From Candidatus Omnitrophota bacterium (GTDB lineage Bacteria > Omnitrophota > Omnitrophia > Omnitrophales > Danuiimicrobiaceae): DNA of 33,364 nt. The position numbers and the translations under genes were made by a program. The stretch spans positions 1 through 33,364 of the forward strand of contig JACOVU010000004.1 in the NCBI GenBank assembly GCA_016177155.1, written 5' to 3'. Positions 8,199-15,657 of this stretch are shown here, in pieces. The notes under the pieces are model-generated. The model had not been told where the DNA came from, searched no databases, and saw only the letters and a list, made by a program, of their open reading frames with translations. Each line of letters begins with the position of its first letter. The stretch's first letter is position 1.

Positions 8199-8965
8199 GC
8201 AAGCGAAAACATCATTCTTTTGATGTGGCTCGTTCACTGATCAGTTGGTCCTTTGTTGGCATTGTGACCATTGTATTCTTTTTCCCGGTTTTTCTTACCG
8301 CCGTCATTCTATTCCCGTTTGATAGAAACGTAAAACAGATGCATCCCATAGCCTCTTTGTGGGCAAAAGCCATCTTATTGGTATGCCCCTTGATGCGAAT
8401 CCACGTTGAAGGAGAAGAACATTTAGAGCATGGCAAAACCTATGTATTGGTAGCTAATCATCAAAGCCTTGCTGACATTATCACGGTCCTTCACCTCAAT
8501 CATCCCTTTAAGTTCGTCGCAAAGCAGGAACTATTTTTGATCCCATTTATGGGCTGGGCACTTTGGTTTGCGGGGTATATTCCGCTGATACGAGGAGACC
8601 AAAAAAGCGGAAAAGAAGCTGTTAAACACATGAGCCGCTATTTAAAACATGGCGTCTCCATCCTCTTGTTTCCAGAAGGAACGAGAAGCCGCGACGGAGA
8701 AATTCATGATTTTAAGGTCGGGGCGTTTAAGCTGGCGGTCGAGGAAGGGGTTCCGGTTGTGCCGATTGTGATTCAGGGGACTCGCGATCTCATTCCTAAA
8801 GGGAGTCTTGTGATAGGGGATCGTGTCGAGGTCACCATGAAAGTCGGAAAGCCGCGCCTTTCTTCTCAGAAAGAACCTGGGTCAATTGAATCTTTTTGCC
8901 GAGAAACCCGGACAGAAATGATTGAAACACTGAAGAAACTCCGCACTCAAAGGGGTGGGGGATGA
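8195..8965 (+). CDS. plsC: 1-acyl-sn-glycerol-3-phosphate acyltransferase
   Basis: VANHQSLADIITVL, FPEGTRSRDG, VPIVIQGT: PlsC motifs. Confidence 0.92.
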   Translation: MSKRKHHSFDVARSLISWSFVGIVTIVFFFPVFLTAVILFPFDRNVKQMHPIASLWAKAILLVCPLMRIHVEGEEHLEHGKTYVLVANHQSLADIITVLHLNHPFKFVAKQELFLIPFMGWALWFAGYIPLIRGDQKSGKEAVKHMSRYLKHGVSILLFPEGTRSRDGEIHDFKVGAFKLAVEEGVPVVPIVIQGTRDLIPKGSLVIGDRVEVTMKVGKPRLSSQKEPGSIESFCRETRTEMIETLKKLRTQRGGG

Positions 8966-9070
8966 TCCCCCACCACGGCAAGTCTTGTTAAATTATAGTT
9001 TTCATTACTATAATAGGTTACGTTAGACATAGCAGATGATGTTAAATTTTACGAACTCGGGTGGTGGGGG
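8966..9070. mobile_element. ATGA-flanked palindromic-ended element, copy B (105 bp)
   Basis: Left ATGA 8962-8965 then TCCCCCACCAC; right GTGGTGGGGG then ATGA 9071-9074. Inner ATTATAGT-tttcatt-ACTATAAT. Contains CGTTAGACATAGC (9021-9033), also found at 14979-14991. Confidence 0.72.
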
Positions 9071-10276
9071 ATGAAACGCATCGTGATTGTTCCCGATGGC
9101 GTAGGAGATTGGCCGCTTAAAGAATTAGGCGGAAAAACTCCTCTCGATGTTGCACAAAAACCCAACTTGGATGAACTTTCGCGGAATTCCATTTTGGGGA
9201 CGCTCAAAACTTGTCCCGACGGGATGTATCCTGGAAGCGACGTCTGCGGTCTTTCCTTGATGGGTTATGATCCCAAAGTTGGTTATACGGGGCGCGCCCC
9301 GCTTGAAGCGGCGAACATCGGGATTGTGCTCAAGGCGGGCGAGCTTGCATTTCGATGTAACCTTGTGAATGAAGAAAATGGTATTCTCACTGATTATTCT
9401 GCCGGTCACATTTCAACGGAAGAAGCCGATCTTCTGATTCAAGAACTTCAAAGGAAACTCGGCACAAACCTTATTTCCTTTCATACCGGCAAAATGTACC
9501 GCCACATCATGTGGCATAAGCGCTCAAGTGATCTGGAGGTTCAAACCGATCAGCCTCATGATTTTCAGGGAAGTCCCTATGCCGAGCATTGGCCAAAGGG
9601 TAAGGGAGCTCAGATTCTGGTGGAACTGACTGAGAAGTCTAAAAAGATTTTATTCGATCATCCCGTTAATCGCGAGCGTGTCATAGAAGGGAAGAAACCT
9701 GCTAACATGATTTGGTTTTGGGGTGGCGGCGGAGCACCAAAACTCGAACCCTTTGAGAAAAAATACGGTCTTCGAGGAGGCGTCATCTCTGCGGTGGATT
9801 TGCTCAACGGTCTCGGTCGTTATCTCGAATGGGAAATTATTTCTGTTCCTGGCGCGACGGGTTATTTTGACACCGACTATGCGGCGAAAGGTCGTTATGC
9901 GATCGAAGCGCTCACGCGGCTCGACTTAGTTTTCATCCATGTTGAGGCGACGGATGAGGCAGGGCACGTTGGAAATTATAAAGAAAAAGTTCGAGCGATT
10001 GAAAATCTAGATCGCCATATTGTAGAACCTATTGTCGCTCACTTGAAAAAACTCCCTACTTGGAGACTTTTTGTCGCACCCGACCATTACACCCCCACTG
10101 TTAAAAAGACGCATGTTGCAGAGCCCGTCCCATTTATTTTCGCGGGTTCAGATCTTTCTTGTTCACGTTCCGAGCGGCCCTATACCGAGGCCGACTCAAA
10201 AGCAACCGGAATCGCACTGGACCGCGGTTACGAGCTGATGCTCCGACTGGTCAAAGGTTGGGCGCACTATGGATAA
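9071..10276 (+). CDS. apgM: 2,3-bisphosphoglycerate-independent phosphoglycerate mutase, archaeal (ApgM) type
   Basis: MKRIVIVPDGVGDWPLKELGGKTPLDVAQKPNLDEL; PGSDVCGLSLMGYDP; HVEATDEAGHVGN; APDHYTP. Confidence 0.92.
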   Translation: MKRIVIVPDGVGDWPLKELGGKTPLDVAQKPNLDELSRNSILGTLKTCPDGMYPGSDVCGLSLMGYDPKVGYTGRAPLEAANIGIVLKAGELAFRCNLVNEENGILTDYSAGHISTEEADLLIQELQRKLGTNLISFHTGKMYRHIMWHKRSSDLEVQTDQPHDFQGSPYAEHWPKGKGAQILVELTEKSKKILFDHPVNRERVIEGKKPANMIWFWGGGGAPKLEPFEKKYGLRGGVISAVDLLNGLGRYLEWEIISVPGATGYFDTDYAAKGRYAIEALTRLDLVFIHVEATDEAGHVGNYKEKVRAIENLDRHIVEPIVAHLKKLPTWRLFVAPDHYTPTVKKTHVAEPVPFIFAGSDLSCSRSERPYTEADSKATGIALDRGYELMLRLVKGWAHYG

Positions 10277-10306
10277 ATCAGAAAACCGTACTTCGTTATT
10301 CGGCGG

Positions 10307-10324
10307 AGAAAGCAGGTGGTTGGG
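10307..10324. repeat. orphan right end of an A/D-type element
   Basis: GAAAGCAGGTGGTTGGG next to ATGA (10325-10328) matches the copy A right end (AAAAGCAGGTGGTTGGGATGA). Confidence 0.6.
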
Positions 10325-10328
10325 ATGA

Positions 10329-10518
10329 TCCCCCACCACTTTCCTGTACGTCATTGCGAGCGAAGCGCCGCCTTTGGCGAGCCTCGCCTTCGGCGGGAAG
10401 CAATCTTTGAGATTGCTTCGTCGTCCTGTACGGGACTCCTCGTCCGCCAGAGGACGGATCCGTCCGATTTTTGGTGGACAATGACAGGTTCAAGTTCTTC
10501 CAACAAAAGTGGTGGGGG
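10329..10518. mobile_element. ATGA-flanked palindromic-ended element, copy C (190 bp), carrying a nested repeat
   Basis: ATGA 10325-10328 then TCCCCCACCACTTT; right AAAGTGGTGGGGG then ATGA 10519-10522 (14 bp perfect inverted ends). Confidence 0.75.
10350..10485. repeat. GTCATTGCGAGCGAAGCG...CAATGAC dispersed palindromic repeat nested in copy C
   Basis: GTCATTG (10350-10356) / CAATGAC (10479-10485); GAAGCAATC-tttgA-GATTGCTTC core; resembles a widely seen bacterial intergenic repeat. Confidence 0.75.
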
Positions 10519-10821
10519 ATGAACCGTTTTACTCCGCTCTGGATTTTTCTTGTTATTTTTGTTCTAGGTGCAATTTATCTTCCAGGTTTTGCGAAGTATT
10601 TAAAACTCAAACGCAAGGATCAAGCGCTTTATCAAGAGCTTGAAGCGCTCAAACAGGAAATCGCGAAACTCGAAGAGGAAGAACATTTGCTCAAAACAGA
10701 TTTGACCAAACTCGAAGAAGCGGTTCGTCAGGAACTTGGACTTGTGAAACCTGGTGAAACAGTCGTTCGTGTCATTGAAGAAGAAATCCCCGCCGAGCCT
10801 CCCGCACCGAAGTCTACGTAA
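10519..10821 (+). CDS. FtsB/DivIC-like septum formation initiator
   Basis: Short protein: N-terminal TM helix (FTPLWIFLVIFVLGAIYL), then coiled coil and RQELGLVKPGETVVRV. Confidence 0.8.
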   Translation: MNRFTPLWIFLVIFVLGAIYLPGFAKYLKLKRKDQALYQELEALKQEIAKLEEEEHLLKTDLTKLEEAVRQELGLVKPGETVVRVIEEEIPAEPPAPKST

Positions 10822-10840
10822 ATTCTTTTTGTATAAAATA

Positions 10841-10869
10841 AAAAGCCTCTTCGAAATGAAGAGGCTTTT
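10841..10869 (+). terminator. Rho-independent terminator after the ftsB-like gene
   Basis: AAAAGCCTCTTC-gaaat-GAAGAGGCTTTT. Confidence 0.85.
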
Positions 10870-10881
10870 CGCGAATTGGTA

Positions 10882-10955
10882 GCGGGGGCACTTGACGCTT
10901 AATGCGTCAAAGTACTACGCCGGGCGATTTTGGAAGTCGCCTCGGCTATCCCCGC
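10882..10955. other. three-way-junction structured element between two terminators
   Basis: GCGGGG/CCCCGC closing stem (10882-10887/10950-10955), TTGACGC-ttaat-GCGTCAA (10892-10910), GCCG-g-GCGA...TCGC-ct-CGGC (10919-10946). Confidence 0.6.
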
Positions 10956-10969
10956 AATACTTTCCGAAC

Positions 10970-11004
10970 AAAAAAGGCCAAGCGTTTTGCACTTGGCCTT
11001 TTTT
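10970..11004 (-). terminator. Rho-independent terminator downstream of tRNA-fMet
   Basis: AAAAAAGGCCAAG-cgttttgca-CTTGGCCTTTTTT, with outer ACTTTC/GAAAGT. Confidence 0.85.
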
Positions 11005-11012
11005 AGAAAGTA

Positions 11013-11086
11013 TAGCGGGGGCCGGATTTGAACCGACGACCTCAAGGTTATGAGCCTTGCGAGCTACCAGGCTGCTCCACCCCGCG
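11013..11086 (-). tRNA. initiator tRNA-fMet (CAT)
   Basis: Minus strand CGCGGGGTGGAGCAGCCTGGTAGCTCGCAAGGCTCATAACCTTGAGGTCGTCGGTTCAAATCCGGCCCCCGCTA, very close to canonical bacterial fMet; unpaired C1:T72; no encoded CCA. Confidence 0.95.
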
Positions 11087-11155
11087 CCGAATTTAAAAAG
11101 AGCAAACCCACTAATTTGGATTTACTCGAATCATGGGAATTTGCAGGAAGCACAT

Positions 11156-11183
11156 ATTATACTCTGGTTAACTTTGAAAACAA
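11156..11183 (-). promoter_or_regulatory. sigma70-like promoter for tRNA-fMet
   Basis: Minus strand TTGTTT-16 nt-TATAAT, about 70 nt upstream of the tRNA 5' end. Confidence 0.6.
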
Positions 11184-11234
11184 GACCTATCTAAGCTCAT
11201 TGACTCCAGTTTTGCGCGTTGATAGAATCCTGAC

Positions 11235-11852
11235 GTGAACGTAACCTTTTATCTGATCCTCTTTCTTGTTTTATGTGGTTCTGCTCAAGCCCGAGAAGAT
11301 TATTCTGCCGAAGCTAAAGTTACCCTCCCGCTTGGGCGCGGAGAGCAGTCTCATGAAATGCAACCCTACGTGGTTGAGCGCGTTGCCGATGGAGATACAT
11401 TCCGCCTTCCGAATGGCCAAAACCTTAAGCTTGCCGAAGTGAATGCCCCCGAAGTTCATCATGCCCCGAAACTGACCCAAGAGGCGAAACGTTTCCGAAA
11501 AGAGGTTTGGACGTACCGCACTTGGGGCGTGGAAGCTCAAACGCTTGTCGGGAAATTACTCAACCAAAGTCAAAATGAAATCAAGGCAGAATCCAATGGG
11601 GAAACTTTTGATGAAGAGGGAAATTTGCTGACGAACGTTTACATTCCATTGAATCGCTTGGAAACGGGAATGATCCCAGACGGGACAGTTATTTTAGAAA
11701 AAGGGAATGAGCAGTACGAAATTTTTCTCAATGCTTATTTGGTGAAACTGGGTCTTGCCGAAGTCGTGGATCAAAATGGCGGAACACATCAAGAGCTGCT
11801 GCGAATGCTAGAGGCCGAAGCCAAGAAGAATAAGCGGGGACTTTGGGCTTAA
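11235..11852 (+). CDS. secreted staphylococcal-nuclease-fold (TNase-like) protein, possibly catalytically degenerate
   Basis: Signal peptide; VERVADGDTFRLPNGQNLKLAEVNAPEV; C-terminal HQELLRMLEAEAKKNKRGLWA. GTG start. Confidence 0.82.
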   Translation: MNVTFYLILFLVLCGSAQAREDYSAEAKVTLPLGRGEQSHEMQPYVVERVADGDTFRLPNGQNLKLAEVNAPEVHHAPKLTQEAKRFRKEVWTYRTWGVEAQTLVGKLLNQSQNEIKAESNGETFDEEGNLLTNVYIPLNRLETGMIPDGTVILEKGNEQYEIFLNAYLVKLGLAEVVDQNGGTHQELLRMLEAEAKKNKRGLWA

Positions 11853-11875
11853 GGAAATTTTTATTTGGAGGCTGA

Positions 11876-12256
11876 ATGAATTGTCCGGTTTGTCGTGAAC
11901 CCATGATTGTTTTGGAATATGACCAAGTGGAGATTGATCATTGTGTCTCCTGCAAAGGCATTTGGCTTGATCGAGGCGAGTTGGAACTCTTGCTGGATAA
12001 CGGTGAGGAGGGCAAACATCTTCTTTCTTCCTTTCAAGGAGAGCCGAATCCGAAAGAAAAACCGAGAACTTGCCCCATTTGTTCCAAAAAGATGGAAGTT
12101 GTTTTGTGTGAAGACGTTCAGATAGATCGATGCCAGGCAGGTGATGGATTGTGGTTTGATCTTGGCGAACTTGAGTGTATTTTTCGGCTCAGCGGTCTCG
12201 GGGGGAATACGAAGGTGCTCGAGTGGCTTAAGCATATTTTTGCAAAAGCGGTTTAA
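11876..12256 (+). CDS. TFIIB-type zinc-ribbon protein
   Basis: MNCPVCREPMIVLEYDQVEIDHCVSCKGIWLDRGELELL plus a second CPICSKKM...QIDRCQAGDGLWFDLGELE unit. Confidence 0.85.
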   Translation: MNCPVCREPMIVLEYDQVEIDHCVSCKGIWLDRGELELLLDNGEEGKHLLSSFQGEPNPKEKPRTCPICSKKMEVVLCEDVQIDRCQAGDGLWFDLGELECIFRLSGLGGNTKVLEWLKHIFAKAV

Positions 12257-12271
12257 CGAAGGAGGAATTCC

Positions 12272-12832
12272 ATGGGTATTGGTTTGTGGATGGTATTAGC
12301 GGTAGTCGCGATTTTGGTGCTTTGGGTAATCGGTTTGTACAACGGACTTGTTGGCGCACGAAATCAGGTACGGAATAGTTGGTCTCAAATTGATGTCCAA
12401 CTCAAACGGAGGCATGACCTCATTCCTAATTTGATTGAGACCGTGAAAGGTTATGTGCAGCATGAGCGTGGAACACTTGAGAATTTGACTCAAGCGCGAA
12501 GCCAAGCGATGAATGCCACCACGGTCGGGGATAAAGCGCGCGCGGAAGCTCAGTTAAGCGGTGCGTTGGGGAGATTGCTTGCGGTCGTTGAAAATTATCC
12601 GGACCTTAAGGCAAATACGAATTTTCTCAGTTTGCAAGAAGAGCTAAGTTCGACCGAAAATCGGATTGCCTTTGCGCGGCAAAATTACAACGATCAGGTG
12701 CTTTCCTACAACAACAAGATTCAAATGTTTCCCTCCAATGTGATTGCAACGAGCTTTCACTTCAAGGCAGAAGAGTATTTTGAGCTTGAAGACCAAGCCC
12801 AAAAGGAAGTTCCAAAGGTTAAATTTTCCTAA
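12272..12832 (+). CDS. lemA: LemA family protein
   Basis: NGLVGARNQVRNSWSQIDVQLKRRHDLIPNLIETVKGYVQHERGTLENLTQAR; ENYPDLKANTNFLSLQEELSSTENRIAFARQNYND. Confidence 0.95.
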   Translation: MGIGLWMVLAVVAILVLWVIGLYNGLVGARNQVRNSWSQIDVQLKRRHDLIPNLIETVKGYVQHERGTLENLTQARSQAMNATTVGDKARAEAQLSGALGRLLAVVENYPDLKANTNFLSLQEELSSTENRIAFARQNYNDQVLSYNNKIQMFPSNVIATSFHFKAEEYFELEDQAQKEVPKVKFS

Positions 12833-12844
12833 AGCTGAGACTTT

Positions 12845-14251
12845 ATGTGGGAGATCATCGAAGCTAATAAGAGGAAGTCTTTTTTCCTTTTAATCGGGAT
12901 GGGATTTTGTCTCATCACTTTGGGTTACGCGTTGGGTGAAGCTTTCTTTCCTCCCGAGGGCGGGATACTGGGCATTGCCCTGGCTTCGAGCATTTGGTTT
13001 ATCATGTCTCTTGTGAGCTTCTTCTCAGGAGATCAAATTCTTTTGTCGGTCAGCCGCGCTAAGGAAGTAACCCGGGAAATTCATCCACAGCTGTTCAATA
13101 TCGTAGAAGAAATGAAGATTGCAGCCCATCTTCCTGCCATGCCCAGAATTTTCATCATGGACGAAGAAGCTCCAAACGCTTTTGCGACGGGAAGAAAACC
13201 TGAACGAAGCGCTGTAGCGGTTACCACAGGTCTTCTTTCCCGCCTCAATCGTGACGAGCTTCAAGGAGTCATTGCTCATGAAATGTCTCACATCCTGAAT
13301 CGGGACATTTTGTTTATGACGCTGGCAGGCATTATGCTCGGGAGCATCGTGTTGATTTCAGATACATTTTTGAGAGTGAGAATTCGTTCGTCAGGTTCAT
13401 CTCCCAGGTATCGGGCGCGGAGTTCCGGTAGCGGTCAAGCGCAAGCCATCATGTTTTTGGTAGCACTTCTCCTTTTGATTTTGGCGCCGATCGCAGCGCG
13501 CCTGCTTTACTTTGCTCTTTCGAGGAGGAGGGAGTATCTTGCCGATGCGAGTGGAGCGCGTCTCACTCGGTATCCGGAAGGTCTTGCTTCGGCCCTTCAG
13601 AAAATTGCTGATTCCGTGGTCGAGCTTCCTACCGCCAACCGAGTGACCGCTCCTATGTATATTGTGAATCCGTTTGGCGCTCGCTCGATGGGCTTTTCGG
13701 GTTTTCTGAGTACCCATCCGCCCGTTCGTGAACGAATCCAAATTTTGAGAAGTATGGCAGGAGGCGCGAGCTATGCAAGTTACCAAAACGCGTTTGCTTC
13801 CGTGATGGGGAGGCACGTTCCGATTATTCCGCCTTCTGGACTTAAAGATGCGGGTGAAATTTCAGTCCGAAAGCCATCGGTCGAAGAGGCGAAAAAACAA
13901 GATGCAAAGAGCAAAGCGCGCGGCCTTGGGGATTTAACCAGGGTTCTAAATCAATTTGCCTTTTTAACTTGTGTGTGTGGACTCCGGATTAAAGTGCCGC
14001 CTGATTTCAAACAACCCAAAATTGTGTGTCCTAAATGTTTGACTTCGCTCCAGAATCCTTTTCAAGGGCGAGTTCAAGGTGGTGAAAACCTTCCCCAAGA
14101 ATACGTTCGCCAAAGCCACAACTGGGAATCTTTTTCCTGTCGGTGCGGGAAATTGATTCAGTTATCGCCCGCGTTTTCGGGATCGAATGTTGAGTGTACG
14201 AATTGCGGTCAAAAGATCCTCATCGAAAATGCGCTCGCCGTTCCCTCATGA
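12845..14251 (+). CDS. M48 family zinc metalloprotease with two C-terminal zinc ribbons
   Basis: GVIAHEMSHILNRD (HExxH), TM helices, HPPVRERI; C-terminal CVCG...CPKC and CRCG...CTNC. Confidence 0.92.
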   Translation: MWEIIEANKRKSFFLLIGMGFCLITLGYALGEAFFPPEGGILGIALASSIWFIMSLVSFFSGDQILLSVSRAKEVTREIHPQLFNIVEEMKIAAHLPAMPRIFIMDEEAPNAFATGRKPERSAVAVTTGLLSRLNRDELQGVIAHEMSHILNRDILFMTLAGIMLGSIVLISDTFLRVRIRSSGSSPRYRARSSGSGQAQAIMFLVALLLLILAPIAARLLYFALSRRREYLADASGARLTRYPEGLASALQKIADSVVELPTANRVTAPMYIVNPFGARSMGFSGFLSTHPPVRERIQILRSMAGGASYASYQNAFASVMGRHVPIIPPSGLKDAGEISVRKPSVEEAKKQDAKSKARGLGDLTRVLNQFAFLTCVCGLRIKVPPDFKQPKIVCPKCLTSLQNPFQGRVQGGENLPQEYVRQSHNWESFSCRCGKLIQLSPAFSGSNVECTNCGQKILIENALAVPS

Positions 14252-15219
14252 ATCTTAAACATTTCGTCTACCGCCTTGAATATGGATTCGTTCGGTTCAT
14301 GAGCGGATTTTTGGCGCTCCTCCCGTTTTCATTCGCTTTGAAACTCGCTCGACTCCTCGGGCGGTTTTTGTACGTTGTTTTCAGGAAGCCACGAAGGATG
14401 GCGCTTGAAAATTTAAGAGAGGCATTCCAAAGGGAAAAATCGGAACGTGAAGTTCATAGGATTGCACAAGGGGCTTTCATTCATCTTGCGGAATTTGGAA
14501 TCGAATGGCTCAGAATGCCCTACATGATTCAAAACCCTGAGCGGTATTTAATCGAAGTCTACCACAAAGATAAGATTCACAAAGCGCTTCAAGAAAAGAA
14601 GAAAGGAGCTATTGTTTTAATTGGGCATACGGGTAATTGGGAAATTATGGCGCTCATGGGAGGGCTTTTGGTTGCAAAGCCTGTCCAAGTTCCTCTATAC
14701 GCGGTTGCCCGGCCTCTTAAGAATCCTTATCTGTATGACTATGTGATGAAACTTCGTGGGGGGATGGGGCTTAAGACCATCGATAAGTCGGGCGGCGTTC
14801 GTGATACCTTTGACCGTTTGACGAAAGAAAATGCGATCGTTTGCATTTTGGTGGATCAACGTGTCAGCGAGGGCAGTGTCGAAATCAATTTTTTTGGTCG
14901 ACCTGCACTAACCACGAGTCTTCCCGTGGTAGCGGCGCTTCGCCTGGGAACGCCTATTTTCTTCAACTTTCTTTACCCCGTTAGACATAGCGCCCCGCGC
15001 TGCGGGATGTCTAACGGGGTTAACCGAACGTCCCATTATCGTTACGAGATGAAGGTGGAAGGGCCAATTACGATTGAACGAACAGGTGATTTTAAGCGGG
15101 ACATTCAAACGAATACGCAACACTTAATGGATCGGATTGAGCGAGAAATCAGGAAAGATCCTACTCGGTGGCTTTGGATGCACAACCGTTGGCGTGTTGC
15201 CCACGGTGCAAAAGATTGA
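14248..15219 (+). CDS. LpxL/HtrB-type acyltransferase, paralogue of 1702-2631, with an in-frame palindrome insertion
   Basis: AIVLIGHTGNWEIMA, FFGRPALTTSLPV, WLWMHNRWR. ATG 14248 overlaps the upstream TGA (ATGA). Confidence 0.87.
   Translation: MNLKHFVYRLEYGFVRFMSGFLALLPFSFALKLARLLGRFLYVVFRKPRRMALENLREAFQREKSEREVHRIAQGAFIHLAEFGIEWLRMPYMIQNPERYLIEVYHKDKIHKALQEKKKGAIVLIGHTGNWEIMALMGGLLVAKPVQVPLYAVARPLKNPYLYDYVMKLRGGMGLKTIDKSGGVRDTFDRLTKENAIVCILVDQRVSEGSVEINFFGRPALTTSLPVVAALRLGTPIFFNFLYPVRHSAPRCGMSNGVNRTSHYRYEMKVEGPITIERTGDFKRDIQTNTQHLMDRIEREIRKDPTRWLWMHNRWRVAHGAKD
14973..15022. repeat. in-frame palindromic element inside the acyltransferase gene
   Basis: ACCCCGTTAGACAT (14975-14988) / ATGTCTAACGGGGT (15007-15020) perfect 14 bp; inner CCCGC-gct-GCGGG. 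Half copy at about 30799-30826. Confidence 0.85.
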
Positions 15220-15241
15220 TATAGTATTGTCTTTCTTTCTG

Positions 15242-15380
15242 ATGATAATCAGGGCGGCACTTTTAGGCGTTCCGGAACGCCTAAAAGTACTGTCCTGATT
15301 TCCGATAAATAAACGAACTTCTATTTTAATGATAATCAGGGCGGCGCACTTGCCGCAAAGCAGCAAGTACAGCCTTGGAG
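15242..15380. repeat. tandem pair of palindromic repeats sharing ATGATAATCAGGGCGGC
   Basis: 17 nt direct repeat at 15242-15258 and 15329-15345. Copy 1 has a 30 bp perfect palindrome ACTTTTAGGCGTTCCGGAACGCCTAAAAGT (15259-15288); copy 2 has ACTTGC...GCAAGT (15348-15368). Confidence 0.8.
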
Positions 15381-15422
15381 CTTTGATTTATAATCGAACC
15401 GGTCTATTTTTAATGTAGCTCC

Positions 15423-15498
15423 GGCGGCGTAGCTCAGTTGGTAGAGCAAGGGACTCATAAGCCCTGGGTCAGTGGTTCGATTCCACTCGCCGCCACCA
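15423..15498 (+). tRNA. tRNA-Met (CAT, elongator-type; Ile2 not formally excluded)
   Basis: GGCGGCGTAGCTCAGTTGGTAGAGCAAGGGACTCATAAGCCCTGGGTCAGTGGTTCGATTCCACTCGCCGCCACCA; encoded CCA. Confidence 0.93.
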
Positions 15499-15558
15499 TT
15501 CGCCTTGAGCCCGATCGGAGCGAAAGGACGAATGGCACCAAAGCCGACCGCTTTGGTG
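15497..15558. repeat. two-arm palindromic element starting in the tRNA-Met CCA end
   Basis: CCATTCG (15497-15503)/CGAATGG (15529-15535), then CACCAAAGC-cgacc-GCTTTGGTG (15536-15558). Confidence 0.65.
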
Positions 15559-15657
15559 GCGATATTGGAAAAGAAATCTGTGCTGCACCGATCCCCTGGT
15601 TTTTGTTTTTTCGATTTATCATGGTGCCGCCACGCTTCTTTACGCAGGCAAATATGA

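Noticed and set aside
10882-10956. tRNA-Trp(CCA) on the minus strand
   Set aside because: CCA falls in an anticodon-like loop, but there is no D-arm and no canonical T-loop; kept only as a structured element.
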